A DNA stretch of 64,000 nucleotides from Roseovarius bejariae (GTDB taxonomy: Bacteria > Pseudomonadota > Alphaproteobacteria > Rhodobacterales > Rhodobacteraceae): positions 1,178,402-1,242,401 of the forward strand of contig NZ_SZWE01000001.1 in NCBI RefSeq assembly GCF_009669325.1. The letters run 5' to 3'. Position numbers and translations under genes: made by a program. Below are positions 16,661 through 26,197 of the stretch, piece by piece. The stretch's first letter is position 1. Each line of letters begins with the position of its first letter. The notes beneath the pieces were generated by a model. It did no database searches, had not been told where the DNA came from, and saw only the letters and a list, made by a program, of their open reading frames with translations.

Positions 16661-18379
16661 ATGGTGCCTGACCGACCCTCCACCCCGCCAGACGTGGCCT
16701 CGCCCGCCCGCCGCGCGATCGTTTTGATGCTTTGCGCGCTTGTCATCGGGGGGGCGGCCTCGCTTGCGGCCATCGGTCTGACCGATGCGGTTTTGTGGCT
16801 CAACGATGTTCTGCTGATCGCGCCGCGCGCACGGGTGCAATACGAGGATGCCGGGATGCTGGTGCCCGTGGCCACCGTGGCCGTCCCCGCGCTTGGGGGG
16901 CTGATCGTGGCGCTGATCTGGAGGTATTTATCGTCGGCAGGCCGGGTCTTGGGGCCGCCAGACGTGATCGAGGCGGTTCAGTTCGAGCGCCCCCTGCCCG
17001 ACCTGCGCAGCGGCGCGGCCTCGACCCTGGCGGCGATGGTATCGCTCGGGTTCGGGGCCTCGGTGGGGCAATACGGGCCGATGGTTTACCTTGGCGCGAT
17101 GCTGGGCGGGCTGGTGCGGCGGCTGCGGCTGGGGGTGCCGAACCTGCCGGCGATCGGTGTGGCCTGCGGGGTGGCTGCCGCCATCGCCACGGCCTTCAAC
17201 GCGCCGGTGGCGGGGCTGGTCTTTGCCCATGAGGTCGTCTTGCGGCATTACTCCACGCAGGCCTTCGCACCGACCACGGTTGCGGCGGTCACCGGCTATG
17301 TTCTGGCCAATGTGGTCTTCGAACGGCCCGCCTTGTTTCTGGTGCAGTTCGAAGGCGTGCAACATGGCTATGAGTTCGTGCTTTTCGGGGCCCTTGGCCT
17401 GCTGTGTGCCGCGCTGGCCATGGTCTTCATGCGGTTGATCCTGCGGGTGGCGGCCCATGCCGCGCAAAGCCGCCTTCCCGCAGTCCTGCGCCCTGCCGTG
17501 GCGGGGATGGCACTTGGCCTGACGGCGCTCTGGCTGCCCGATGTCCTGGGGATCGGCAAGGAGGCGCTGCGCTTTGCCACCATCGAAGGGGCCTTCGGCG
17601 CGGGGGAACTGGCGGTGCTGGTCGCGGCCAAGATCACGCTGACCGCGCTTTGCATCGGCTTCGGCTTCGCCGGGGGCGTCTTCAGCCCCGCTCTCCTCAT
17701 CGGGATCCTCTTCGGCGCGCTGTTCTGGACCGCCGTGGACGGCACCGGGCTCCTGCCCACCTCGGGCATCGCGGTCTATGCCATCTGCGGGATGATGGCC
17801 CTGACCAGCCCGGTGATCGGCGCGCCGCTCACCACCATCCTCATCGTCTTCGAACTGACCCGCAACTATGACATTACCATCGCCGCCATGGTCGCCGTGG
17901 TCTTTTCCAACCTTATCGCGCACCGGTTCTTTGGCCGCTCGCTGTTCGACGTGCAACTGGCCCGGCGCGGCACCGACCTGTCGGCAGGACGCGACCGGGC
18001 ACGACTAGAGGCCATGCCCATCACCACCTGCCTGACCACCGACATGATCCGCGCGACAAACAACGAACCACCGGAGATCATCCAGGCCCGCCTCGCCGCC
18101 TCACCATGGTCCGAGGCCTATATCACCGACACCGCGGGGCGCTTCCTCGGGGTCCTGCCGCAGGGGGGCCAAACCCTGATACCACCCGCCCTGCACTTCA
18201 ATGAAGCCACCACCGTGCTCGATGCCATGCAGGCCCTGCGCGGGTTCATCGGCGATGGCATCCCCGTGGTCAACAGCGAAACCGGGGCCCTCATCGGCGT
18301 GGTCTCCGAGGCCTCGGTGATCGAAGCCTACCTCGACATCTCCCAATCCCTGAGGCGCGAAGAAAATGCGGTTCTTTAG
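16661..18379 (+). CDS. CLC-family chloride channel/antiporter with CBS-type C-terminus, altered gate motif
   Basis: This 572-residue membrane protein starts at MVPDRPSTPPDVASP (GGAAGAG eight bases upstream); longer frames upstream lack family similarity. CLC hallmarks are present: the helix F region SLGFGASVGQYGPMVYLGA, helix H FNAPVAGLVFAHEVVL, and GFAGGVFSPALLIG. The usual GREGP is GQYGP here, so the external gating glutamate is replaced by tyrosine, and the GSGIP loop is GPPD. In characterised antiporters losing that glutamate uncouples protons, so a channel-like mode is possible (inference). A cytosolic CBS-like region covers about 445-565. The stop lies 14 bp inside the next gene. Confidence 0.92.
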   Translation: MVPDRPSTPPDVASPARRAIVLMLCALVIGGAASLAAIGLTDAVLWLNDVLLIAPRARVQYEDAGMLVPVATVAVPALGGLIVALIWRYLSSAGRVLGPPDVIEAVQFERPLPDLRSGAASTLAAMVSLGFGASVGQYGPMVYLGAMLGGLVRRLRLGVPNLPAIGVACGVAAAIATAFNAPVAGLVFAHEVVLRHYSTQAFAPTTVAAVTGYVLANVVFERPALFLVQFEGVQHGYEFVLFGALGLLCAALAMVFMRLILRVAAHAAQSRLPAVLRPAVAGMALGLTALWLPDVLGIGKEALRFATIEGAFGAGELAVLVAAKITLTALCIGFGFAGGVFSPALLIGILFGALFWTAVDGTGLLPTSGIAVYAICGMMALTSPVIGAPLTTILIVFELTRNYDITIAAMVAVVFSNLIAHRFFGRSLFDVQLARRGTDLSAGRDRARLEAMPITTCLTTDMIRATNNEPPEIIQARLAASPWSEAYITDTAGRFLGVLPQGGQTLIPPALHFNEATTVLDAMQALRGFIGDGIPVVNSETGALIGVVSEASVIEAYLDISQSLRREENAVL

Positions 18380-19418
18380 CGCCCTCCTGATCCTCCTCGC
18401 CACGCCCGCACAGGCCGAGGAGCTGACCGTCGTCACATGGGGCGGCGCCTACGAGGCCGCGCAAACCACGGCGATCTTCGCCCCCTTCACGGCACAGACC
18501 GGCATCGAGATCACCACCGCCCGCTACGACGGCAGCCTGACCGCCCTCAAGGCCCGCGCAGACGCCGAAGGCTGGGACGTGATCGACATGCTTGAACCCA
18601 CGGCGATCACCGCCTGCGACGCGGGGCTGCTTGCCCCGCTCGACCATGCCGCCCTCACCAAGGCGCCATCGGATTTCGCGCCGGCAAAACTGCGCCGCTG
18701 CTCGCTACCGCAAAACGTCTTTGCCACGGTCATGGCCTATGCCCCCGATGCCTTCCCCGGCATCAAGCCCACCAGCATCGCCGATTTCTTCGACACCGCC
18801 CGTTTTCCCGGCAAACGCGCCATCCGCAAAAGCCCCGACGACATCCTCGAATGGGCCCTGCTGGCCGAGGGCGTGCCCCCCGCGCAGGTCTATGACCTGC
18901 TCAGCACCGATCGTGGGTTGCGCCTTGCCTTCCGCAAACTCGACCAGATCCGCGATCATATCATCTGGTGGGAGGATGCCGCCGACCCGCCCCGCATTCT
19001 GGCCGACGGCCGCGCCAGCATGGCCAGTGGCTACAACGGGCGCTTTTTCGCCGCGCAACAGGCGGGCGACCCGCTCAGCGTGGTCTGGCACGGGCGCATC
19101 ATCGGGTACGAGGTCTGGGGCATCGCCAAAACCACCGATGCCCCCGAGGCCGCCCGCGCCTTCCTGCGGTTCGCCACCCGGCCCGAGACCATGGCCCGCC
19201 TGTCCGAGCGGATTCCATACGGCCCCGCACGGCAAAGCGCCCTGCCCCGCATCGGGCTTCAACCGGGCACCGGCATCCCGATGCGCGACCACCTGCCCAA
19301 TGCGCCGCAACACGGGCCCACCTATCTTGTCCGCGACAGCCTCTGGCACAGCCACACCACCAACCTGCGGCAACGCCGCTTCGAGGCATGGCTTGCCGAT
19401 AATGGCAAGGGTGGTTGA
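18366..19418 (+). CDS. Periplasmic extracellular solute-binding protein (PotD/AfuA-like)
   Basis: This 350-residue protein has a short signal peptide (MRFFSALLILLATPAQA) and then EELTVVTWGGAYEAAQTTAI, the start typical of spermidine/putrescine- or iron-type ABC binding proteins. The mid-protein hinge FPGKRAIRKSPDDILEWALL and the ligand-face segment MASGYNGRFFAAQQAGD fit that fold. Its ABC permease and ATPase genes are not adjacent, so the transported ligand is unknown and it may be an orphan. It overlaps the CLC gene by 14 bases and is followed about 50 bp later by rppH. Confidence 0.85.
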   Translation: MRFFSALLILLATPAQAEELTVVTWGGAYEAAQTTAIFAPFTAQTGIEITTARYDGSLTALKARADAEGWDVIDMLEPTAITACDAGLLAPLDHAALTKAPSDFAPAKLRRCSLPQNVFATVMAYAPDAFPGIKPTSIADFFDTARFPGKRAIRKSPDDILEWALLAEGVPPAQVYDLLSTDRGLRLAFRKLDQIRDHIIWWEDAADPPRILADGRASMASGYNGRFFAAQQAGDPLSVVWHGRIIGYEVWGIAKTTDAPEAARAFLRFATRPETMARLSERIPYGPARQSALPRIGLQPGTGIPMRDHLPNAPQHGPTYLVRDSLWHSHTTNLRQRRFEAWLADNGKGG

Positions 19419-19471
19419 CCCCGGGCACGGCACACCGCATGTAATGGGCGAATGCTATCCACGAGGCCGCC

Positions 19472-19954
19472 ATGACACCCGAAGAGATCGCCAAACTGCC
19501 CTATCGCCCCTGCGTGGGCGTGATGCTTGTGAACACGGCGGGCAAGGTCTTTGCCGGGCAGCGCATCGACAGCGAGGCACCCGCATGGCAAATGCCCCAG
19601 GGCGGGGTCGATCCGGGCGAGGACCCGCGCGATGCCGCCCTGCGTGAGCTTTGGGAAGAAACCGGGGTGAAATCCGACCTGGTGACGGTCGAGGCCGAAA
19701 CCACCGAATGGGTTCCCTATGACTTGCCGCATGACATCGTGCCGCGCATCTGGAAGGGCCGTTTCAAAGGGCAAGAGCAAAAGTGGTTCCTGTTGCGGTT
19801 TCACGGGGCTGACAGCGACATCGACATCGAAACCGAGCACCCCGAGTTTTCCCAATGGCGCTGGATTGCCCCCAAGGACCTGCTGGATCAGATCGTGCCG
19901 TTCAAACGCGCGGTCTATGACCACGTTCTGACCGAGTTCGAAACGCGGCTCTAG
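19472..19954 (+). CDS. rppH: RNA pyrophosphohydrolase
   Basis: This 160-residue Nudix hydrolase removes pyrophosphate from the 5' end of triphosphorylated RNAs, starting RNase E-dependent decay. The start [20 protein letters not shown] is family-typical. The Nudix box (residues 44-66, opening [14 protein letters not shown] and closing RELWEETGV) has all catalytic glutamates. The C-terminal [23 protein letters not shown] matches RppH rather than general Nudix enzymes. In relatives rppH sits close to ctpA; here the CLC and binding-protein genes lie between. Confidence 0.95.
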   Translation: MTPEEIAKLPYRPCVGVMLVNTAGKVFAGQRIDSEAPAWQMPQGGVDPGEDPRDAALRELWEETGVKSDLVTVEAETTEWVPYDLPHDIVPRIWKGRFKGQEQKWFLLRFHGADSDIDIETEHPEFSQWRWIAPKDLLDQIVPFKRAVYDHVLTEFETRL

Positions 19955-19980
19955 GCGCAGGCCCTAATGGGTCCTGCGCC
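19954..19980 (+). terminator. Hairpin downstream of rppH
   Basis: GGCGCAGG pairs with CCTGCGCC across a short loop with one mismatch and extra C-G pairs, overlapping the rppH stop. There is no T tract, so it may act as a transcript-end stabiliser rather than a classical terminator. Confidence 0.4.
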
Positions 19981-20229
19981 CAAGGCGGTTGCGCCGTTCG
20001 CCGGGGCCGCCGAGTACGGGTCAAAATCGCATGCCCTTCAATTGGCAAGCTCTTGCCGCCCCGCTTTCCTTGCCTGTCGCGCCGTGGCATCCTGACCGTG
20101 TCAATTGTCTAAGAGCCTGTTATGAGTAAGACCGCCACCTTCCGCGATCCGCTTTTCCCAAATGGCGATTTTCTCCATCGCCTTCACAACGCAATGACCG
20201 CGTTTACCCTAAGCCGTCTGGGCGGGTTG

Positions 20230-20790
20230 ATGTCAAAAGGCCGGTTGCGGCCAGCCGCCGGGCTTGCCGTCCTGTCGCTATGCAGCCTGCCGTTTGCCCC
20301 GGCCCACGCGCTCAGTTGCCTGCCCCATGATGTCGCCCGGACCTACGAACAGGCCGCCCAATCCGACGATACCTATATCGTCGTCCATGGCACCCTGACC
20401 TTCGATGAGTCGCGTCTGCCAAAAACCGATTGGCAAAACCAGCAGAAGACACCGCCGAACACCCTTATCCCCGCACGGCTCGAAGGTCAGGCGCTGACGC
20501 GGAAAGGGTTTGTCGCGCCCTTCACCCGCCCGATCACCTTCAATGTCCAATGCCTCGGGCCATGGTGCGCCAGCGCCGAATCCGGCACGCCCTACCTCGC
20601 CTTCCTGCGCAGAACCGATGGGCAATCGGGCGCCGGCACCTCGGGCAGTTCCGATACCGGAAACAGCTATCAACTCGACATCAACGCCTGCGGCGGCATG
20701 GGCTTTGCCGAACCGTCCGAACAGGCGCTTGAAACAGTGGTACAATGTTTCCGGGGTGGTCCCTGCAAACCGCAACACCCGCGGCCGTGA
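20230..20790 (+). CDS. Secreted hypothetical protein, cysteine-containing
   Basis: I do not recognise a named family. From ATG 20230 the 186-residue product begins MSKGRLRPAAGLAVLSLCSL and has a clean signal peptide ending near AHA-LSC, so export is likely. An ATG at 20122 would add 36 residues ahead of the signal sequence, which is less plausible although it has an AAGAG ribosome site. The mature part has cysteines in LSCLP, NVQCLGPWCAS, NACGGMGF, VQCFRGGPC, enough for disulfides. The wording YIVVHGTLTFDES resembles small OB-like periplasmic proteins of Rhodobacteraceae. It stands alone after rppH. Confidence 0.7.
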   Translation: MSKGRLRPAAGLAVLSLCSLPFAPAHALSCLPHDVARTYEQAAQSDDTYIVVHGTLTFDESRLPKTDWQNQQKTPPNTLIPARLEGQALTRKGFVAPFTRPITFNVQCLGPWCASAESGTPYLAFLRRTDGQSGAGTSGSSDTGNSYQLDINACGGMGFAEPSEQALETVVQCFRGGPCKPQHPRP

Positions 20791-20916
20791 AAAACCTTAT
20801 CGCCGTATCATATCCATGCCCTTTTGCCTCGGTGGTGCCGAATCTTCACATCGCCACGCTGACAGGACAATCTTGCCAAAAGGTAAATCGGGGTGCGCGG
20901 TGGCCCGCCCCTTCCG

Positions 20917-20997
20917 AGTTTCGTACGAAACTTTTTCGCCACCCCCTGATTTTCGTACGAAACTCGGGGGGTAAACGTACGACTCGTACGAAAATTC
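20917..20997. repeat. Cluster of TTTCGTACGAAA palindromes
   Basis: A perfect 16-bp palindrome AGTTTCGTACGAAACT (20917-20932) is followed by TTTCGTACGAAA (20951-20962), CGTACG (20976-20981) and TCGTACGA (20984-20991), just beyond the stop of the lytic transglycosylase. Related GTACG motifs occur at 12123-12150. The function is unknown; operator or nucleoid-binding sites are possible. Confidence 0.7.
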
Positions 20998-22347
20998 TCA
21001 GCGGCGGCGCAGGTGCCCCAGAACCGTCTGACTGGGATGGCCATCCGCCTTCACACCGATCGACCGCTGGAACGCCTGAATCGCGCCAACCGTGTTCGGC
21101 CCGATCAGCCCGTCGATCTTCTCAATGGCAAATCCCTTGCGCTTCAGACGTCGCTGAAGCTCCTTTTTTTCATTGAAACTCAACGGCTTATACCCGCGCG
21201 GCCAGCTGGCCTGAATGGGCGGGCCACCCTTGATCCGGTCCGACAGATGGCCCACCCCGATCACGTAGGCATCGGCATTGTTGTAGCGTTCGATCACCCG
21301 GAAATTATCGAACACCATAAACGCCGGTCCCCGCGTTCCCGCCGGAAGCATGATCGACGCCGACCCAAAATCTCGTATGGGTTTACCATGCATACCCACA
21401 ACACCTTGTGTCGCCCAGTAAGACGGCATTGCCGTGTTGCTCCGCTTCGCACGCCCCGGACTGAACCCCCGGGGCACTTTCACCTCCACCCCCCAAGGCT
21501 GCCCCTTGGTCCAGCCAAAGCGTTTCAGATAAGCCGCCGTCGAGGCCAGGGCATCCGTCGGGTCATCCGACCAGATGTCGCGTTTTCCATCGCCGGTGAA
21601 ATCCACAGCATAGGCTTCATAGGATGTCGGGATAAACTGCGTGTGGCCCATGGCCCCGGCCCATGACCCTTTCATATTGCCCGGCGTCACATCCCCGGCT
21701 TGCAAAATCTTCAATGCCGCAACCAATTGAGATTCAAAGAATTTTCCGCGTCTTCCGTCAAAGGCCAAGGTCGCCAGGGACTCGATCACCGGCAAGGTAC
21801 CGCGCCTGTCGCCATAGGAGCTTTCCATCCCCCACACCGCCAGCACCACCTCCTTCTCGACACCATAGCGTCGCTCGATCGCGTTCAAGGCCCGGCTATA
21901 ACGGCGCAGCATCCGTTGCCCGTCCTGCACCCGTTTGGGGTTGGCCGCACTATCGAGGTAATCCCATATCTGCTTGGTGAATTCCGATTGGTTACGATCC
22001 TTCTGGATCACGCTTGTGTTGTACCGCACCCCACGAAAAGCCTGGTCGAACACTCGTGAACTGATACCTTGCGCACGTGCCCGACCGCGGAACCCGTCGA
22101 TCCACCGTTGAAAGGCACTATTCGAGGTGGAAACCTGTATCACGTTGGAAGAATTGGATAAATCCGCAGGACGGGCCACTGGCCGCAAACTGCTGACCGG
22201 TGTGTCGATGACCATGACCGCCGCTTCGCTGATCAAGCCCGATCCCGGTCTGGCCTGTGGTCGCAAGGAGGTTTCAACCGGCGCCGCATGCGCCACTGCT
22301 ACGGACAACATGGCCACGATCGCGGACCAGACACCACCATTTTTCAT
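20998..22347 (-). CDS. Lytic murein transglycosylase (MltB/SLT_2 family) with peptidoglycan-binding domain
   Basis: This 449-residue exported enzyme cleaves the glycan strand, forming 1,6-anhydromuramyl ends. A signal peptide (MKNGGVWSAIVAMLSVAVAHA) is followed by a variable linker and the SLT_2 domain from about residue 80. The catalytic glutamate lies in LAVWGMESSYGDRRG, with GSWAGAMGHTQFIPTSYE and DGKRDIWSDDPTDALAS also family hallmarks. A C-terminal peptidoglycan-binding repeat (IDGLIGPNTVGAIQAFQRS) fills the last 60 residues. It is a single-gene unit upstream of the GTACG palindromes. Confidence 0.94.
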   Translation of the reverse strand: MKNGGVWSAIVAMLSVAVAHAAPVETSLRPQARPGSGLISEAAVMVIDTPVSSLRPVARPADLSNSSNVIQVSTSNSAFQRWIDGFRGRARAQGISSRVFDQAFRGVRYNTSVIQKDRNQSEFTKQIWDYLDSAANPKRVQDGQRMLRRYSRALNAIERRYGVEKEVVLAVWGMESSYGDRRGTLPVIESLATLAFDGRRGKFFESQLVAALKILQAGDVTPGNMKGSWAGAMGHTQFIPTSYEAYAVDFTGDGKRDIWSDDPTDALASTAAYLKRFGWTKGQPWGVEVKVPRGFSPGRAKRSNTAMPSYWATQGVVGMHGKPIRDFGSASIMLPAGTRGPAFMVFDNFRVIERYNNADAYVIGVGHLSDRIKGGPPIQASWPRGYKPLSFNEKKELQRRLKRKGFAIEKIDGLIGPNTVGAIQAFQRSIGVKADGHPSQTVLGHLRRR

Positions 22348-22446
22348 TGCTCGACCCCTTTGTTTCTGGGTTTTGAGCTATGGTAGCGCGATTAACCTAG
22401 AATCGAAAGACAACTTACCGACCGCCGCGAAACATCGCCGACAAAC

Positions 22447-24702
22447 CTAACGCCTGCTGCGTTTGACCTTGCGCTTGACCTTATCCGCCTTGCGCTTGGC
22501 CTTTGCCTGCTTGCGCCGGGGCGGCTTGCCCCGCCCCTTGACCGGGCCACGCGGCATCTTCTCGCCTTCGATGCTGATCAGTTCAAGCGCGATACCGCCC
22601 GTCACCGGCGCCGCCTCTGACAATTTAACCGTCACCCGTTGACCCAATTGGATGGTCAGGCCAGTATCGGCCCCCATCAGGGTCCCGGCGTCGCGGTCGA
22701 AATGGAAATACTCACGGCCCAAGGACCGCACCGGAATCAAACCATCGGCCCCGGTTTCATCCAGCTTCACAAAGGCCCCGAACTTGGCGATGCCATTGAT
22801 CCGCCCGGAAAATTCCTCGCCCACGCGTTCCGACAGGAAGGCGGCAAGGTAGCGATCAGTGGTATCCCGCTCGGCGGTCATAGAGCGGCGTTCGGTATCG
22901 GAAATATGCTGCGCCGTGGTTTCCAGTTTGTCGATGTCTTGAGGACGCAGGCCATCGTCGCCCCACCCATGTGCCGTAATCAGCGCCCGGTGCACCACCA
23001 GATCCGCATAGCGCCGAATTGGAGAGGTGAAATGCGCATATGCCTGCAAGGCAAGGCCGAAATGGCCGAAATTGCTGGGCGCGTAATAGGCCTGCGTCAT
23101 CGACCGCAAGGTCGACATGTTGATCACTTCGGAATGATCGGTGTCCTCGGCGGCCTCCAGCAGCGCATTGAGATGCGCCGTTTTCAGAACCTGCCCTTTG
23201 GCCAGCGTCAGACCGGCAGATTCGGCCACATCGCGCAGGGTGTCCAGCTTCTCAGGCGAAGGTTCTTCATGCACCCGGAACAGTAGCGGCGATTTCTTGG
23301 CGATCAGGGTTTCGGCGGCGGCCACATTGGCCAGCACCATGAATTCCTCGATCAGCTTATGGGCATCCAAGCGGTCGGCGAAATTCACCGATAAAACCTT
23401 GCCTTCCTCGCTCAATACAACCTTGCGTTCCGGCAAGTCGAGGTTCAGCGGCTGCCGCCGTGCACGCGCCTTTTCAAGTGCGGCATAGGCGCCGTAAAGT
23501 GGGCGGATCACATCCTCCATCAGCGGGCCGCATTGGTCATCCGGCTGCCCATCAATGGCCGCCTGCACCTGCTGATAATTCAGTGAAGCGGCCGAGCGCA
23601 TCAGCCCCCGCACAAATCGGTGCCCCACCTTTTCACCATTGGGTGCAATCTGCATCCGCACGGCGATACAGGCGCGCGGCACCCCTTCGTGCAGAGAACA
23701 CAGGTCGCCCGATAACCGATCCGGAAGCATCGGCACCACGCGGTCGGGGAAATAGCTGGAATTGCCGCGCTTGCGGGCCTCACCATCCAGCGCGCTGCCC
23801 GGCGTCACGTAATGCGCCACATCGGCAATCGCGACCCAGATCACATAGCCGCCGTCGTTCTTGGGGTCGTCATCCTCATGCGCCCACACCGCATCGTCAT
23901 GGTCACGCGCATCGCTTGGGTCGATGGTGACAAGCGGCATATCGCGCATATCCTCGCGCCCCTTAAGGCCTGCGGGTTTCATGCGGTCGGCCTCGGCGAT
24001 CACCTCGTCGGGGAAATCATCGGGGATGCCGTGTTGGTGAATGGCGATCAGCGACACTGCCTTGGGTTCGGACGGGTCACCCAAGCGCTCGACCACCCGC
24101 GCGCGCGGCAGGCCCATCCGGCCCTTGGGGCCGGATTGTTCGGCCTCCACCAACTCGCCATCCTTGGCCCCGCCGGTGGCATCGTCGGGCACCTGCCATT
24201 CCTTGCCGTCGCCCTTGTCGATAGGCACGATCCGCCCGCCTTCAGATCGCTTGCGGAATATCCCCAGAACTTTGCGCGGGTTGGCCCCGATCCGGCGAAT
24301 AAGACGCGCCTCGTAATGGTGGTCCTCGCCCTTTACCTCTTGCAACCGGGCCAAGATACGGTCGCCCTCGCCAAGTGCAGGATCACTGGCACGCAGGATC
24401 ATCAACACCACAGGCTCCACCCCCTCGCCATGCCATTCCAAGGGCTTGGCCAGAAGCTCCCCGTCATTTGTCATGCCCGACACCTGCAAGACACTCACCG
24501 GCGGCAGTTTGTCCGGGTCGCGGTAGGTTTTCTTGCGCTTTTCCAGATGGCCCTCCTCCTCAAGCTCTTTCAGGATACGCTTGAGGTCGATCCGCGCAGC
24601 GCCCTTGATGCCAAAGGCCTTGGCGATATCGCGTTTCGAGGTGAGGGTCGGGTTATCCGAAATCCATTGCAGGATCTCGTCTTTGGAGGGCATCTGGCTC
24701 AT
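22447..24702 (-). CDS. rnr: Ribonuclease R
   Basis: This 751-residue 3'-5' exoribonuclease degrades structured RNA in the cytosol. In order it has an N-terminal winged helix (KDEILQWISDNPTLTSKRDI), cold-shock OB domains, the RNB catalytic domain from about 250 with VTIDPSDARDHDDAVW (metal-binding aspartates), YAHFTSPIRRYADLVVHR, an S1 domain near 620-705, and a very basic Lys/Arg tail (AKAKRKADKVKRKVKRSRR) as in other RNase R proteins. Length is normal. It is divergently placed from nothing close and ends about 100 bp from the transglycosylase start. Confidence 0.96.
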   Translation of the reverse strand: MSQMPSKDEILQWISDNPTLTSKRDIAKAFGIKGAARIDLKRILKELEEEGHLEKRKKTYRDPDKLPPVSVLQVSGMTNDGELLAKPLEWHGEGVEPVVLMILRASDPALGEGDRILARLQEVKGEDHHYEARLIRRIGANPRKVLGIFRKRSEGGRIVPIDKGDGKEWQVPDDATGGAKDGELVEAEQSGPKGRMGLPRARVVERLGDPSEPKAVSLIAIHQHGIPDDFPDEVIAEADRMKPAGLKGREDMRDMPLVTIDPSDARDHDDAVWAHEDDDPKNDGGYVIWVAIADVAHYVTPGSALDGEARKRGNSSYFPDRVVPMLPDRLSGDLCSLHEGVPRACIAVRMQIAPNGEKVGHRFVRGLMRSAASLNYQQVQAAIDGQPDDQCGPLMEDVIRPLYGAYAALEKARARRQPLNLDLPERKVVLSEEGKVLSVNFADRLDAHKLIEEFMVLANVAAAETLIAKKSPLLFRVHEEPSPEKLDTLRDVAESAGLTLAKGQVLKTAHLNALLEAAEDTDHSEVINMSTLRSMTQAYYAPSNFGHFGLALQAYAHFTSPIRRYADLVVHRALITAHGWGDDGLRPQDIDKLETTAQHISDTERRSMTAERDTTDRYLAAFLSERVGEEFSGRINGIAKFGAFVKLDETGADGLIPVRSLGREYFHFDRDAGTLMGADTGLTIQLGQRVTVKLSEAAPVTGGIALELISIEGEKMPRGPVKGRGKPPRRKQAKAKRKADKVKRKVKRSRR

Positions 24703-24750
24703 GGCTTTGGCCTAACACGAAAGATGGGCAGGGGCCATTGCCGAAACGCA

Positions 24751-25752
24751 TCACGCGGCCCGGCCGAACAACCCGGCCAAAGCCCGCTTGACCAAGCCGG
24801 TGACAGAAGGCCGCTTGCCCCGCGTGAACGGCAAGGGGCGACAAACTTCCATCGCCGCCACACCAACCCGCGCGGTCAGGGCCCCGTTGACCACGCCCTC
24901 GCCAAAGCGGCGTGAGATTTTCGACAAGACCCCGCCCCCAGCGACCGAGCCGATCAGGTCATCGCCCACGGCCACGGCGCCCGTGGCCACCAGGTGTGTC
25001 ATCACCGCCCGGGCCAACCGCCAGCTGCCAAGCGTTCCAGACCGCCCCCCGTAAATCTCGGCAATGCGCCGGATCATCCGCAGGTTTGCCGTGAGCGCCG
25101 CGACGACATCGGCCATGGCCAGCGGCACAACGGCGGTAACGGTTGCGACCTGCCGCGCGGCGGCCTCGATCTCACGCGCGGCGGCGGCATCCAAGGGGGC
25201 CAGAACCTCTACCTCGGCCAAACCCAGAAGCGCGGAGGCATCGAATTGATCCGCTTGCAAGTCCGACAGTTTATCGCGGCCCCAGCGGGTATCCTCCCGC
25301 CCCTTGTAAAGCGCGGTCAGGTCGCGCACCACGGCCCGCGCCTTGCCCAAATCCTCTTCGCCAAGCGCCTCTTCCGCTTGTCGATGCAGGCGGTCAATCC
25401 GCGACAGCCGGGAAAAGGCGGCCAGCTCCTTCAGGGCGATCACGATCAGCACCAAAAGGAACGCAGAAATCAAACCGGTTACAGCATAACCCAAAACCGG
25501 CGCCCGGGTAATCAATCCGGTCACGAAATCCCACGCCGCCACCGAAACGACCGCCCCCAGAATAGTCAGCAAAAGCCCCCAAAAGAGCCGCGCCAAGCGA
25601 GATGGGCGGCGCGCCGCCAAGGTGGCAACCGCCTGCATCGCGCGGCCCTCGGGCGGTACGGGCATCTCCGGGTCAGGCACGGGTGGCGCGCTATCCGGCC
25701 CCGGCGCGGCCTCCTTGCCCTCCAGATCAATGAGGATCGGCCCCTTTGTCAT
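24751..25752 (-). CDS. YcjF-family membrane protein (DUF697 / TIGR01620)
   Basis: This 333-residue protein has a Pro-rich cytosolic N-terminus, two membrane helices (about 60-80 and 90-110, LFWGLLLTILGAVVSVAAWD and YAVTGLISAFLLVLIVIALK), a helical middle and a C-terminal DUF697 region (VVPLAMADVVAALTANLRMI, ending GVVNGALTARVGVAAMEVCR). In many proteobacteria ycjF follows ycjX, and the pair is linked to envelope stress. Here ycjX, a GNAT gene and ycjF form a tight minus-strand operon with overlapping or adjacent ends. Exact function is unknown. Confidence 0.88.
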   Translation of the reverse strand: MTKGPILIDLEGKEAAPGPDSAPPVPDPEMPVPPEGRAMQAVATLAARRPSRLARLFWGLLLTILGAVVSVAAWDFVTGLITRAPVLGYAVTGLISAFLLVLIVIALKELAAFSRLSRIDRLHRQAEEALGEEDLGKARAVVRDLTALYKGREDTRWGRDKLSDLQADQFDASALLGLAEVEVLAPLDAAAAREIEAAARQVATVTAVVPLAMADVVAALTANLRMIRRIAEIYGGRSGTLGSWRLARAVMTHLVATGAVAVGDDLIGSVAGGGVLSKISRRFGEGVVNGALTARVGVAAMEVCRPLPFTRGKRPSVTGLVKRALAGLFGRAA

Positions 25753-25753
25753 G

Positions 25754-26197
25754 TCAAAGCGCCTCCCGCGCGTACCAGATCATGCGAATATCAGGCAGGT
25801 TTTCGTCATTGCCCGCGCCGGTGCCACGGCCCGCCTCGGCAAAGCCTTCGCGCGCATAAAAGGCCCAAGCGCCATGGTTTTGCTGCAAAACATAAAGGTC
25901 CAATTGACACGCCTGTGCCTTGGCGTCCTGTAACAACGCCCGGCCTACCCCGCGGCCCCGGGCCTTGGGGTGTACGTAAAGCGCATGAATACGGCTGCCC
26001 TCGCGGGCGATGAACCCAACGGGCCACGCCCCATCAAAGGCCACCCGCACCCAACCCCGCCGGATTACCGTGCACATCACGCGTAGATCAGTGAAAGGGG
26101 AGCGCACCTTTGGCAACCATGCAGTCCCCCGCGTGAAGGCCCACAGGATCGCCAATAGCCTTGGCACATGGCCGATATGCCCCTGTCCTAGCCTCAT
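25754..26197 (-). CDS. GNAT-family N-acetyltransferase
   Basis: This 147-residue acetyltransferase carries the acetyl-CoA loop ALYVHPKARGRGVGRALL (Q/RxxGxG/A form), then LDLYVLQQNHGAWAFYAREG, the last strand-helix unit of the GNAT fold. The acceptor substrate is unknown. Its start overlaps the ycjX stop (ATGA) and its stop is one base from the ycjF start, so it is embedded in the ycjX-ycjF operon, an uncommon insertion between two genes that are usually adjacent. Confidence 0.9.
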   Translation of the reverse strand: MRLGQGHIGHVPRLLAILWAFTRGTAWLPKVRSPFTDLRVMCTVIRRGWVRVAFDGAWPVGFIAREGSRIHALYVHPKARGRGVGRALLQDAKAQACQLDLYVLQQNHGAWAFYAREGFAEAGRGTGAGNDENLPDIRMIWYAREAL

